DNA of 64,000 bases, from positions 1,240,001 through 1,304,000 of the forward strand of contig NZ_CP116009.1 in assembly GCF_027941915.1 (NCBI RefSeq). Reading direction: 5' to 3'. Each line of letters begins with the position of its first letter. The first letter of the stretch is position 1. Below the pieces are notes generated by a model that was given only the letters and a program-made list of their open reading frames with translations, was not told the DNA's origin and made no database searches. A program made the translations under genes and the position numbers. Of the stretch, positions 26,007-34,001 are shown piece after piece. The DNA comes from Ramlibacter tataouinensis. Lineage in GTDB: Bacteria > Pseudomonadota > Gammaproteobacteria > Burkholderiales > Burkholderiaceae_C.

Positions 26007-26872
26007 TGGCGCCGGCGCCGACCGGGCCCGGCCGCCTCGCCGCAGCCCGCTCCTTCCTGTTCGTGCCGGCCGACCGCCCGGAGCGCCTGGCCAAGGCACT
26101 GGCCAGCGGCGCCGACGCGGTGATCGTCGATTTCGAGGACGCGGTGTCGCCCGAGCGCAAGCCGCAGGCGCGGCAGGCGCTGGCCGAGCGGTGGCCGGCG
26201 CTCGACGCGGCGGCCCGGGCCCGACTGCTGGTGCGCATCAACGCGCTCGGGACACCCTGGCATGCCGACGACGTCCGGCTGCTCGGCGACCTGGTCGGCC
26301 TGGGCGGCCTCATGCTGCCCAAGGCCGAAGGCGCGGCCGACCTGGCCGTTTTGGCCGCGGCCTTGCCGGGCGTGCCGGTGCTGCCGCTGGTCGAATCGGC
26401 CGAAGGACTGGCCGCGGCCGATGCGATCGCCGGCGCCGCGGGCGTGCTGCGGCTGGCGTTCGGCCACCTGGACTTCCAGGCCGACCTGGGCATGGAGGTC
26501 GGCGAGGACGAAGCCGAACTGGCCCCCGTGCGCCTGGCCCTGGTGCTGGCCTCGCGCCGGGCCGGCCTGCCGCCGCCGGTGGACGGCGTGACCACCGCCC
26601 TGCAGGACGCGGAACGCCTGCAGCAGGACTGCCGGCGCGCCCGCCGCTTCGGCTTCGGCGCCAAGCTGTGCATCCATCCTTCGCAGGTCGAGGCGGTCAA
26701 CCGCTGGCTGGGTCCGACGCCGCAGGAGCGCGACTGGGCCCTGCGCGTGCTCGCGGCGGCCGAGGCCCACGCCGGCGGCGCCTTCCGGTTCGAGGGCGCG
26801 ATGGTGGACGCGCCCGTGCTGGCCCGGGCGCGCCGGCTGGCGGCAGGCTTTGCAGCGGAAGGGAACGCATGA
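26006..26872 (+). CDS. HpcH/HpaI-CitE family CoA-ester lyase, citramalyl-CoA lyase-like
   Basis: The 288-residue TIM-barrel protein shows SFLFVPADRPERLAKALASG and VDFEDAVSPERK at the N-terminus, PLVESAEGL with a metal-ligand Glu, and the C-terminal GAKLCIHPSQV, all typical of CitE/malyl-CoA-type lyases. With an Mct-like transferase and Meh-like hydratase in the divergent operon, cleavage of (S)-citramalyl-CoA to acetyl-CoA and pyruvate is the most coherent role. A malyl-CoA or beta-methylmalyl-CoA lyase activity is the alternative. The ATG overlaps the ferredoxin stop by one base (TGATG). Confidence 0.8.
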   Translation: MAPAPTGPGRLAAARSFLFVPADRPERLAKALASGADAVIVDFEDAVSPERKPQARQALAERWPALDAAARARLLVRINALGTPWHADDVRLLGDLVGLGGLMLPKAEGAADLAVLAAALPGVPVLPLVESAEGLAAADAIAGAAGVLRLAFGHLDFQADLGMEVGEDEAELAPVRLALVLASRRAGLPPPVDGVTTALQDAERLQQDCRRARRFGFGAKLCIHPSQVEAVNRWLGPTPQERDWALRVLAAAEAHAGGAFRFEGAMVDAPVLARARRLAAGFAAEGNA

Positions 26873-27567
26873 CGCAGCCGGCCGCAACCCTCGGCGGCGA
26901 AGCCGCGGCGCTGGAATCCCTGCTGGCGCAGCGCCACAGTTGCCGCGCCTTCCGGCCCGAGCCCGTGCCGCGCGCCACCATCGAGCGCATCGCCGCCCTG
27001 GCGCAGCGCACCGCTTCCTGGTGCAACGCCCAACCCTGGCAGGTGTTCGTGGCGTCCGGCAGCGCCACCGAGCGCTTCCGCGCCGCGCTGCTGGCGGCCG
27101 CCGATGCGCAGCGCCCGGTGGCCCCGGACGTCGCCTGGCCGCGCGAATACCCCGGCGTCTACGGCGAGCGGCGCCGCGCCTGCGGCTTCGCGCTGTACGA
27201 GTCGGTCGGGGTGGCCCGGGGCGACCGCGTCGCCTCGGCCCGCCAGGCGCGAGAGAACTTCCGCCTGTTCGGCGCCCCGCACGTGGCCATCGTCACCACG
27301 GCGGAACCGCTGGGGCCGTACGGCGCGCTCGATTGCGGCGCCTATGTGTCGCAGTTCATGCTGGCCGCGCAGTCCCTGGGGGTCGCCACCATCGCGCAGG
27401 CCGCCCTGGCCTCCTGGCCCGATTTGGTGCGCGAGGTCCTGGGCATCGCGCCCGAGCGCCAGGTGCTGTGCGGCATCTCGTTCGGCTACGCGGATGCCGC
27501 GCATCCCGCCAACGGCTTCCGGACCGCCCGCGCCGCACTGGCCGAATCCCTGCAGTGGCGCGATTGA
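26869..27567 (+). CDS. Nitroreductase-family FMN oxidoreductase
   Basis: The 232-residue protein has an N-terminal RHSCRAFRPEPVP segment and the FMN-contact pattern SWCNAQPWQ, then GAYVSQFMLAAQSLGVATIAQ, characteristic of the NfsB/nitroreductase fold. Such enzymes reduce nitro groups, quinones or enones, and some act in aromatic catabolism. It overlaps the CitE-like gene by four bases. Its role in this pathway is unclear; reduction of a ring double bond or quinone is possible. Confidence 0.85.
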   Translation: MTQPAATLGGEAAALESLLAQRHSCRAFRPEPVPRATIERIAALAQRTASWCNAQPWQVFVASGSATERFRAALLAAADAQRPVAPDVAWPREYPGVYGERRRACGFALYESVGVARGDRVASARQARENFRLFGAPHVAIVTTAEPLGPYGALDCGAYVSQFMLAAQSLGVATIAQAALASWPDLVREVLGIAPERQVLCGISFGYADAAHPANGFRTARAALAESLQWRD

Positions 27568-27574
27568 GCGGCAC

Positions 27575-28495
27575 GTGAACGCGGCCGCCCGCAAGCCGTG
27601 GGCCCTGCTGCTGGCCCTGGTGCTGGTGCTGGCCTGGGGCAGCAACTACAGCGTGCAGAAGGCCCTGCTCGCCCAGATCGGGCCGCAGGCCATGATCTTC
27701 ATCCGCTACGTCCTCACCCCGGCCTGCGCCCTGGCGGTGCTCCTGTGGCGCTACGGCCTGGCCTGGCCGCGCCTGGGCCGCGGCGACTGGGCGGCGCTGG
27801 CCGGCCTGGCCCTCGTCGGGCACGTGGCCCACGTGAGCGTGATGACCCATGCCATGCACCTGTCGACGCCGTTCTCCAGCGCGCTCATCTCGGCCTGCGG
27901 CCCGGTGTTCACCCTGCTGATCGTGCGCCTGCTGTGGAACCAGCGCCTGCTGCGCGTACAGCTGGTCGGCGTGGTGCTGGCCATGGCCGGCGTCCTGGTC
28001 TTCCTGTCGGACAAGCTGGCCGACCCGCGCGCGCAGGGCCTGGGCGACCTGCTGCTGCTGCTGGCCACGGTGCTGTTCGCTTCCCACACGGTGGCCGCCA
28101 AGGCCGTGATCGAGCGGCACGGCGTGCTGCTGGTGATGGCCTACAGCACCCTGCTGGCCAGCGTGCCCCTCCTGGCCATGAACGCCCCGGTCGCGCTGCA
28201 GGTGGCGTGGTCGGGGTTGCCGCCGGCGGCCTGGCTGGCCCTGGTCTGGTCGGTGGCCTTCGCCTCGTTCGCCGGCTGGCTCATCTGGGGCTGGCTCAAT
28301 GCGGAACTCGGCGTGCCGCGCAGCGCCCCGCTGCTCTACCTGCTGCCGCCGGTGGCGGGGCTCATCTCCTGGGCCACGCTGGGCGAAGCCTTCGGCAGCC
28401 TCAAGCTGCTGGGGGCCGGCATGGCGGTGGCCGGTGTCGCGGCGGTGCAGTTCGGCCCGGCGGCGCTGCAGCGCCGGGCGCGTCAATCGACGTAG
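27575..28495 (+). CDS. DMT/EamA-family permease
   Basis: The 306-residue inner-membrane protein has about ten hydrophobic segments in two EamA repeats, starting with LLLALVLVLAWGSNYSVQKAL and ending in the second-repeat segment LLYLLPPVAGLISWATLGE. DMT permeases export or import small metabolites. The start is GTG at 27575, seven bases after the nitroreductase stop. The last 13 bases overlap the convergent thioesterase gene. It is the last gene of the rightward operon, so it may export a pathway by-product. Confidence 0.88.
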   Translation: MNAAARKPWALLLALVLVLAWGSNYSVQKALLAQIGPQAMIFIRYVLTPACALAVLLWRYGLAWPRLGRGDWAALAGLALVGHVAHVSVMTHAMHLSTPFSSALISACGPVFTLLIVRLLWNQRLLRVQLVGVVLAMAGVLVFLSDKLADPRAQGLGDLLLLLATVLFASHTVAAKAVIERHGVLLVMAYSTLLASVPLLAMNAPVALQVAWSGLPPAAWLALVWSVAFASFAGWLIWGWLNAELGVPRSAPLLYLLPPVAGLISWATLGEAFGSLKLLGAGMAVAGVAAVQFGPAALQRRARQST

Positions 28496-29376
28496 GCGAT
28501 CAGGCAATCCTGCGTCGCAGTGGCCACGTGCCGCCCCTGCGCGTCGTGGAAGTTGCCCACGGCCAGCCCGCGGCCGGCGCCGGCATGGACGCTGATCGCC
28601 TCCACGTGCAGCCATTCGTCGGCACGCGGGATCCGGTGCAGCCACAGGGCGTGGTTCAGGCTCGAGATGTACATCGCGTGCTCGCGGGCGCGTGCGATGT
28701 GCGGCCGCAAGGCACAGAAATTGAGCCACCAGTCCGACAGGTAGGCGAAGGCGGCGGTGTGCAGCCGGGCGTCCGGCGCGAGCGCATGCGGCACCTTCAT
28801 CCAGTAGCGGAACGGGCCGTTGACGCCGTCTTCCGCCAGCTGCCGCTGCGGCTCGGGGATGCGAAAGGCGATCGAGTCGTTGAAGTCCAGCCCGTAGCCG
28901 CCCATCCGGTTCACCCGGTCGAGCAGGCCCGGCGGCAGCGATGAGAGATCCGGCCAGTCGGTCGCTTGCTCGCCAGCCGGCGCCGTGGTCGCCGTGTGGT
29001 GCTCGGGCCCGGGCAGGCTCAGGGCGCAGCTGACCTGCGCGTCCAGCACCGTGCGGTCCCCCTGCGTGCCACGCACGTGCAGGGACGTGAAGCGCTTGCC
29101 TTCCTGCAGCGGCCGCACCTTGAAGTCGATCGGCTGGTCGGGCATGGCGCCCTGCAGGAACAGGAACTGCATCATGCTGGCGGGCCGCTCGGGCGGCGCC
29201 TCCAGCAGGGCGGCCTGCATGGCCTGGCCCAGCAGCTGGCCGCCGTAGGAGCGCCCGTTCTGGTTGGCTTCCCCGTGCCGGCTGCGCCAGTGGCGCGGCC
29301 CGACCGCATCCAGCGTTAGGCGCTCGGCCAGCGACAAGGGCTCGGCGCCCGTCAGGTGCCCGGCCTGCGCATTCAT
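28483..29376 (-). CDS. Acyl-CoA thioesterase II (TesB-like)
   Basis: The 297-residue double-hotdog thioesterase shows QNGRSYGGQLLGQAM near the N-terminus and SLNHALWLHR in the second hotdog, which carries the catalytic Asp/His-type region, followed by AISVHAGAGRGLAVGNFHDAQG, all TesB hallmarks. It hydrolyses acyl-CoA to the free acid and CoA and may relieve CoA sequestration when intermediates accumulate. Its start overlaps the quinone-oxidoreductase stop by four bases, so it is expressed from the promoter with operator O5. The 3' end overlaps the convergent permease gene by 13 bp. Confidence 0.9.
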   Translation of the reverse strand: MNAQAGHLTGAEPLSLAERLTLDAVGPRHWRSRHGEANQNGRSYGGQLLGQAMQAALLEAPPERPASMMQFLFLQGAMPDQPIDFKVRPLQEGKRFTSLHVRGTQGDRTVLDAQVSCALSLPGPEHHTATTAPAGEQATDWPDLSSLPPGLLDRVNRMGGYGLDFNDSIAFRIPEPQRQLAEDGVNGPFRYWMKVPHALAPDARLHTAAFAYLSDWWLNFCALRPHIARAREHAMYISSLNHALWLHRIPRADEWLHVEAISVHAGAGRGLAVGNFHDAQGRHVATATQDCLIAYVD

Positions 29377-30128
29377 CGGGCGCCCTCCGCCGCGGGGCGG
29401 CGGTGGCCCGCCGTGCGCGGCTCGATGCCCGGCCGCAGGCGCCAGTCGGCGCCGAACTCCTCCAGCCTGTGCATGGGCATGGGTTCCTCCTGTTCGATCT
29501 GGCGAAGCCGCTGCTCGTACGCATCCAGGTAGCCGGCGCGCGCTTCGGGTGTGGTGTAGTGGATGGACCAGGCCGCGAACGGCCGCAGCACGTCGCAGCC
29601 GGCGTACCCCAGGGTGCCGTGCTGCAGGTGCCACAGGTTGATGTCCAGCGCGGCCAGCAGGCCGTCCGGCGCCACCATCTCCGGATAGCAGGCGGTGCTG
29701 GTGCACACCAGGGCGCGCTTGCCGCGCAGGCCGCCGGTGTCGAATCGCCGCCCCTTCCCGTAGACCACCCCGTTGACGAAGACGCGGTCGATCCAGCCCT
29801 TGAGGATGGCCGGCACGGAGAACCACCACAGCGGGAACTGCAGGATCAGCAGGTCGCACGCCCGCAGCTTGTCGATCTCCGCCTGGATGTCCGGCGCAAA
29901 GGCCTGGTGCTCGTGCGCGTGCTTCTGCTCGCGGTCGTACTGCAGCGCGTCGGGGAAGCGCCGCTCGCTGAAGTCGGCGGCACTCGCGACCGGGTTGAAC
30001 CCCATCGCGTACAGGTCGGAGACCACGACTTCGTGGCCTTGCCCGGTAAGCACCTGGACCGAGCGGTCCAGCAGCGCCCGGTTGAACGAACGGGGCTCCG
30101 GATGGGCGTAGACAATCAGGGTCTGCAT
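29373..30128 (-). CDS. NQO1/KefF-type NAD(P)H:quinone oxidoreductase
   Basis: The 251-residue flavodoxin-fold protein begins MQTLIVYAHPEPRSFNRAL and contains DLLILQFPLWWFSVPAILKGWIDR, the family FMN-binding and dimer segments. It also shows GKRALVCTSTACYPE in place of the usual S-x-G-x-x loop. It would reduce quinones with NAD(P)H, protecting against or using quinones made during aromatic oxidation. The C-terminal 40 residues extend beyond the domain. It leads a two-gene leftward operon with the thioesterase, 22 bp from operator O5. Confidence 0.88.
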   Translation of the reverse strand: MQTLIVYAHPEPRSFNRALLDRSVQVLTGQGHEVVVSDLYAMGFNPVASAADFSERRFPDALQYDREQKHAHEHQAFAPDIQAEIDKLRACDLLILQFPLWWFSVPAILKGWIDRVFVNGVVYGKGRRFDTGGLRGKRALVCTSTACYPEMVAPDGLLAALDINLWHLQHGTLGYAGCDVLRPFAAWSIHYTTPEARAGYLDAYEQRLRQIEQEEPMPMHRLEEFGADWRLRPGIEPRTAGHRRPAAEGAR

Positions 30129-30149
30129 GGTGATTCCTGCGCCCATTTA

Positions 30150-30169
30150 TAGACCGGCGCGTCGGTTTA
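30150..30169. promoter_or_regulatory. TetR-type operator O5 between divergent genes
   Basis: TAGACCGGCGCGTCGGTTTA lies between the quinone oxidoreductase (leftward) and hemerythrin (rightward) genes. TATTAT follows it on the plus strand and TATAAA on the minus strand, in -10 positions, so it fills both promoter spacers. The ACC/GGT core differs from the TCC/GGA core of O2-O4 and matches O6 and O7. Confidence 0.8.
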
Positions 30170-30209
30170 TTATGCGCCCACCGCCCCGGATTTTTCCAGC
30201 CGCCTGAAG

Positions 30210-30668
30210 ATGGACCGCAAGCACGACCCCCTGGCCCCGCCCGCTGCCACCCACGTCGCCGAACTGGGCTATGCCCCGATGGACCGCATCCATGCGGAAC
30301 TGGACGAACTGCTGGCGCGCGCCGAGGCGCCGTTCGAGGGCGACTGGGTCGAACTGCTGGCCGCCCTGGACGCCCACCTGCAGGCGCACTTCGAGGCCGA
30401 GGACCGCTGGATGCGCGAAACCGATTTCCCGCCGCGCGACTGCCACATCGACGAGCACGCGGCGGTGCTGCGGTCGTCCGGCGAGGTGCTCGCGCTGGCC
30501 CGCGCCGGCGACTGCCGCGCGGCGCCCTCCTTCGTCGCCGAACTGGCGCGCTGGTTTCCGGGCCACGCCGACTACCTGGACTCGGCGCTGGCGGCCTGGC
30601 TGTGCAAGCGGCAGTACGGCGGCAAGCCGGTGGTGGTGCACCGCAAGCGGCCGCAGCAGGCGGCTTAG
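30210..30668 (+). CDS. Bacteriohemerythrin
   Basis: The 152-residue four-helix protein has a complete diiron ligand set: His28, His60-x3-Glu64, His79-x3-His83 and His119-x4-Asp124. Bacterial hemerythrins bind O2 and may store it, deliver it to oxygenases, or sense it. The operator O5 upstream places it in the same regulon as the Rieske dioxygenase, so O2 supply for ring hydroxylation is an attractive inference. It is convergent with the CrtC-like gene, with only 61 bp between them. Confidence 0.9.
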   Translation: MDRKHDPLAPPAATHVAELGYAPMDRIHAELDELLARAEAPFEGDWVELLAALDAHLQAHFEAEDRWMRETDFPPRDCHIDEHAAVLRSSGEVLALARAGDCRAAPSFVAELARWFPGHADYLDSALAAWLCKRQYGGKPVVVHRKRPQQAA

Positions 30669-30729
30669 CGGGCGGCCGTTCGACGGAGCGAGCGCCGCGG
30701 GCGACAGCCTTGCACGGCTGGGCGCCGTG

Positions 30730-31782
30730 TTACCGCAAGGAGGCCGCGTACCGGAACTCGGGGCTGCGCGAATGGGCGAACTCGAAGACACCGGCGCCCT
30801 CGACGGCCGGCGCGGTGCCGCCATCGCGCCGGGTGAACCGGGCCAGGCGGTCCGTCAGCGGCGTCGACAGGCTTCTCAGGCGTGCCTTCTCGGCCAGGCT
30901 CCAGCGCTCATGCTCGATCACGTTCGCGCCACGAGCCTGTCCATGCCACCCGCCATAGCCGCCCCCTGCCATGTAACCGCCCCGGGTGGCGGTCAGGTCG
31001 GCGTCCATGCCGAACTCGCGCCCGCTGGCCGTCCGGATCTGGAACCGCGCCCGCAACAACTCCAGGTCGTCATCGAACACCAGGTCGTGCTCGACCCGCT
31101 CGATCGGGTCGAGGCTGCCGTCGCGCCCCATCCAGGCACCATCGAGCAGCGTGGGACGGTTGCCGCGGTCCAGGTCGAGGTTGCAGCCGATGCACGCGTC
31201 TTCGAACTGGGCCTGGATCCACATGTGGACCCCCTGGCGCGCACCCGGCAGGCGCGTGCCCCGCGAGCGGTCGCGCTGGCCCGACCAGCCGCTGACGTCG
31301 AAGCGCTCGCCTTCGATCTCGATCCAGCCTTCGTGCCGCCCGGACTGGAAGCCATGGTCGAAGGCCGCGGTCCGGCCTCTTCCATCGTCGAGATGCATCG
31401 GCGCGCACGGCCAGAACGAGGATGCGGCGGACCAGGTCAGGTCGAAGGCGATGCGCGACGGATTGGGCGCCAGCCGGACCCGCCAGCGCTGCATGGGCTT
31501 GAGGATCTCCCACGACAGCGGCCCCACCGCGCACGCGGATGCCGATCCCGGGTGCACGTCGGACACCCTCAGGTTGACCTGCGCGTCGTTCGCCACCGCG
31601 ATCACGTAGCCGTCGACGACCCCTTCGACCGGGTAGACGCCGGCACCCATCAGCAAGCAGGGGCCGGTGGCTCCCCGGTGCGCATTGAAGTAGAACCGGT
31701 CGAACCAGCCGGGTACGGCGTCGCGAGCGGTGACCTGGAGGGCGTCGTGCTGCAGGAAGGGATTGATGGGGAGGGATGCCAT
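30730..31782 (-). CDS. CrtC/AttH-like beta-sandwich protein, copy 2 (unknown function)
   Basis: The 350-residue paralogue of the protein at 5829-4714 shares GWIEIEGER plus WSGQRDRSRG (about residues 152-176) and IAFDLTW in the preceding strand. Overall identity looks modest. The Trp in RDRSWG of copy 1 is Arg here (RDRSRG), a possible change at the ligand site. It follows the second TetR gene by 17 bp in a leftward operon LivK-TetR-CrtC-like. Function is unknown; association with a TetR gene and a transporter binding-protein gene suggests a role with the same ligand. Confidence 0.6.
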   Translation of the reverse strand: MASLPINPFLQHDALQVTARDAVPGWFDRFYFNAHRGATGPCLLMGAGVYPVEGVVDGYVIAVANDAQVNLRVSDVHPGSASACAVGPLSWEILKPMQRWRVRLAPNPSRIAFDLTWSAASSFWPCAPMHLDDGRGRTAAFDHGFQSGRHEGWIEIEGERFDVSGWSGQRDRSRGTRLPGARQGVHMWIQAQFEDACIGCNLDLDRGNRPTLLDGAWMGRDGSLDPIERVEHDLVFDDDLELLRARFQIRTASGREFGMDADLTATRGGYMAGGGYGGWHGQARGANVIEHERWSLAEKARLRSLSTPLTDRLARFTRRDGGTAPAVEGAGVFEFAHSRSPEFRYAASLR

Positions 31783-31799
31783 GTCCGTCCTAATGGGAA

Positions 31800-32414
31800 T
31801 CAGCGGTACGCGGGCGGATGATCGGCGTCTTCGAAGCCATGCAGGAACACATCGGCCAGCCGGTCGGCCAACTCCTGCGGTGTCATGCCGCCCTCCTTGC
31901 TGTACCAGGTGAATGTCCAGATCATGGTCCCGAAGAGCAGCAGTGCGTAGGACGCGCGGACGCGCTTCGATCGCATGATCCGGGGATTGATCTCGTTCAG
32001 GAGTTCGACCAGCAGGTCCACGGCCTGGGCCTGGACCAGCCTGATCTCCTGCTGCTGCAGTTCCGACAGGAACTTCAGGTCGTTGGTCAGGACCAGGTGC
32101 TCGTTGCGCTTGTCCGCGGCGCGCTGGACGAAGGCGCGGACAAAGCGGACCAGCCGTTCCTTGGCGGTACCTTCGCCATTCGCGATCTCATCGAGCTCCC
32201 CAGCCGTGCTGGCAATGTGCTCGCTGATGATGGCATGGAGCAGATCTTCCTTGCGCGGGAAGTAGTGGTACAGGTTCGACTTGGACGTCCCGCACGCCGT
32301 CGCGAGGTCCTGGAGCCTGGCGCTTTCGAAGCCCGCTCGGGCGAAAAGCGCGGCAGCGTTCTCCATGATCGTCTGGCGCTTCACGCCATGGTCGCTCGCA
32401 AGGGATCGGGTCAT
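31800..32414 (-). CDS. TetR-family transcriptional regulator (copy 2)
   Basis: The 204-residue protein has an N-terminal TetR helix-turn-helix (LQDLATACGTSKSNLYHYFPRKEDLLH). It aligns end to end with the regulator at 2438: EHLVLTNDLKFL against EHIILMNDLKYL, and LLLFGTMIWTFTWY against LLLYGMMIWTFSWY. The ATG at 32414 gives the standard arm length, although the ribosome site is weak; an ATG at 32441 is an alternative. It is expressed with the LivK gene from the O6 promoter and probably recognises the ACC-core operators O5-O7. Confidence 0.92.
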   Translation of the reverse strand: MTRSLASDHGVKRQTIMENAAALFARAGFESARLQDLATACGTSKSNLYHYFPRKEDLLHAIISEHIASTAGELDEIANGEGTAKERLVRFVRAFVQRAADKRNEHLVLTNDLKFLSELQQQEIRLVQAQAVDLLVELLNEINPRIMRSKRVRASYALLLFGTMIWTFTWYSKEGGMTPQELADRLADVFLHGFEDADHPPAYR

Positions 32415-32500
32415 CGTGCTTCGGATCGTCGGGCCCGCCATTCTTGCAGCTCCCGCTGGGCGGGCAGCTGCCATCCGGCGAGCCGTCGAAACGGCGGACG

Positions 32501-33706
32501 TCAGGCCGCCTTCATCAGCGAACCGACGCTCTGCCAGCGGGTGCCGTCGAACCGGCGCATCTGCAGCTGCTGCACCGGATGGAAGTTCGTCGGCGAGGTG
32601 TTCAACCGGATGCCGGGAAACAGCAGCGGCAGCTCCAGGTTCTTGATGTTGGCGGCCTGCCGCATGATGTTCTCGCGCGAAAGGTCATCGCCGCACTGCT
32701 TGAGGACATGGACCAGCGTCTGCGCCCGCGTGTAGCCGAAGACGATGTTCGCGTCGGCCGGGTCCGCATCGGGGTAGTACTTCTTCTGCCAGGCCCGCCA
32801 TTCGGCCATGCCCGGATCCTTGTCCCAATCCGGATCGGTCGGGTCCTTGTAGAACTGGGTCGAGAGGATGCCGGTCGACTTGTCCAACCCAGCCGGCTTG
32901 AGCGTGAGGCTGATGGAGTTGGACGAGTAGGTGAGGAACTGCAAGGGCTTCCATCCCGAGTCGTGGGCGATCCGGATGGCTTGCGCAGCGAACTTCGGAA
33001 TGGCGATGTTGATGAACGTGTCGGCGCCCGCCGCCCGCAGCGTCGTGATCTGCGAATCGATCGTGGCGTCGGTCGTCTCGTACGACGCCTGCGCGACGAT
33101 CATCCGGTCGGCCTTGTCGCCCAGGGCGTTGCGCACGCCGCGGATGAAGCCCTTACCGAAATCGTCGTTCTGGTACAGGATGCCGATCTTCGCGTCCGGC
33201 TTGTTCTGCAGGATGTAGCGGCCGGTCGCCACGCCATCGAGTTCGTTCGTGGCCTGCCAGCCCATGGTCCAGGGGAACTTGGCCGGATCGCCGAACTCCA
33301 CCAGCGGCGAGGCGATGAACAGGTGCGGCACCTTGCGGCCGTTCAGGTAGGGCCGCAGCGCCATGTTCAGGCCCGTGCCCAGGCTGCCGTAGATGAAGGC
33401 GACGCCCTCCTGTTCCACCAGCTTGCGCGTCTGCTCCAGCGCCCGGGAAGGCTGGTAGCCATCGTCCACGCTGATCAGGTTGATCTTGCGGCCGTTCACG
33501 CCCCCGCGCTCGTTGACCATCTTGAAGTAGGCCAGTTCGGCCTTGGGGATGGCACTGAAGGAACTGACGGGACCGCTATAGGCAAAGGTCTGCCCGATCC
33601 TGATCTCGGTGTCCGAAATGCCGGGTGCGTTCTTCTGCGCCATTGCAGGCACGAGAGCGAAGGCGGCGGCCGTGGCCACGATGGCTGCAGCGACTCTTCT
33701 CTTCAT
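32501..33706 (-). CDS. LIV-type ABC transporter substrate-binding protein (LivK-like)
   Basis: The 401-residue periplasmic protein has a signal peptide ending near VPAMAQ and the type I periplasmic-binding fold seen in LivK/AmiC (IRIGQTFAYSGPVSSF, later KIGILYQNDDFGKGF). It would capture the solute for the LivGFHM complex encoded divergently from 34002. The two transcription units are separated by two operators. HAAT proteins of this subtype in Burkholderiales often bind aromatic acids; ligand unknown. Confidence 0.92.
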   Translation of the reverse strand: MKRRVAAAIVATAAAFALVPAMAQKNAPGISDTEIRIGQTFAYSGPVSSFSAIPKAELAYFKMVNERGGVNGRKINLISVDDGYQPSRALEQTRKLVEQEGVAFIYGSLGTGLNMALRPYLNGRKVPHLFIASPLVEFGDPAKFPWTMGWQATNELDGVATGRYILQNKPDAKIGILYQNDDFGKGFIRGVRNALGDKADRMIVAQASYETTDATIDSQITTLRAAGADTFINIAIPKFAAQAIRIAHDSGWKPLQFLTYSSNSISLTLKPAGLDKSTGILSTQFYKDPTDPDWDKDPGMAEWRAWQKKYYPDADPADANIVFGYTRAQTLVHVLKQCGDDLSRENIMRQAANIKNLELPLLFPGIRLNTSPTNFHPVQQLQMRRFDGTRWQSVGSLMKAA

Positions 33707-33832
33707 GGATATGTCTCCGTTCAGGCCGCGCCCGGGTCTCTTGTGCAGCCACCCGAGCCCGATCGACAGTGAGGGTGACCGATCTCGCTCCGGGGCACGG
33801 ACTGGGTGTCCGACGATCAGGCCGCGCGATAT

Positions 33833-33858
33833 TAAACCGTCGCGTCGGTCGTATTATC
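33833..33858 (-). promoter_or_regulatory. livK promoter with TetR-type operator O6
   Basis: The operator at 33833-33852, read on the minus strand, is ACGACCGACGCGACGGTTTA and differs from O7 (read on the plus strand) at one base of 20. A -10-like GATAAT (33858-33853) directly abuts it on the livK-transcribed strand. Bound repressor would cover the start of transcription. Confidence 0.8.
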
Positions 33859-33919
33859 TTGTCGCGACTCAGTGTTTTCACCAATACGGTTGCCGACTGG
33901 CGGTTTGGAAAACCTCTCC

Positions 33920-33944
33920 TACAATCGACCGACGCGACGGTTTA
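33920..33944 (+). promoter_or_regulatory. livG promoter with TetR-type operator O7
   Basis: TCGACCGACGCGACGGTTTA occupies 33925-33944, 57 bp before the LivG start. The -10-like TACAAT (33920-33925) shares its last base with the operator. O6 and O7 are near-identical, in mirrored orientation, 92 bp centre to centre, giving each divergent promoter its own site. Confidence 0.8.
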
Positions 33945-34001
33945 TGTCGGCCACCTGCTCGACGGGCGGTGCGGCCACTCGGCCGTCGAAGGAAGCATCA
34001 A

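Noticed and set aside
11602..26872. Ethylmalonyl-CoA pathway or autotrophic 3-hydroxypropionate cycle
   Set aside because: No crotonyl-CoA carboxylase/reductase, ethylmalonyl-CoA mutase, malonyl-CoA reductase or propionyl-CoA carboxylase genes are in the window. Only the C5-dicarboxylate steps are found.
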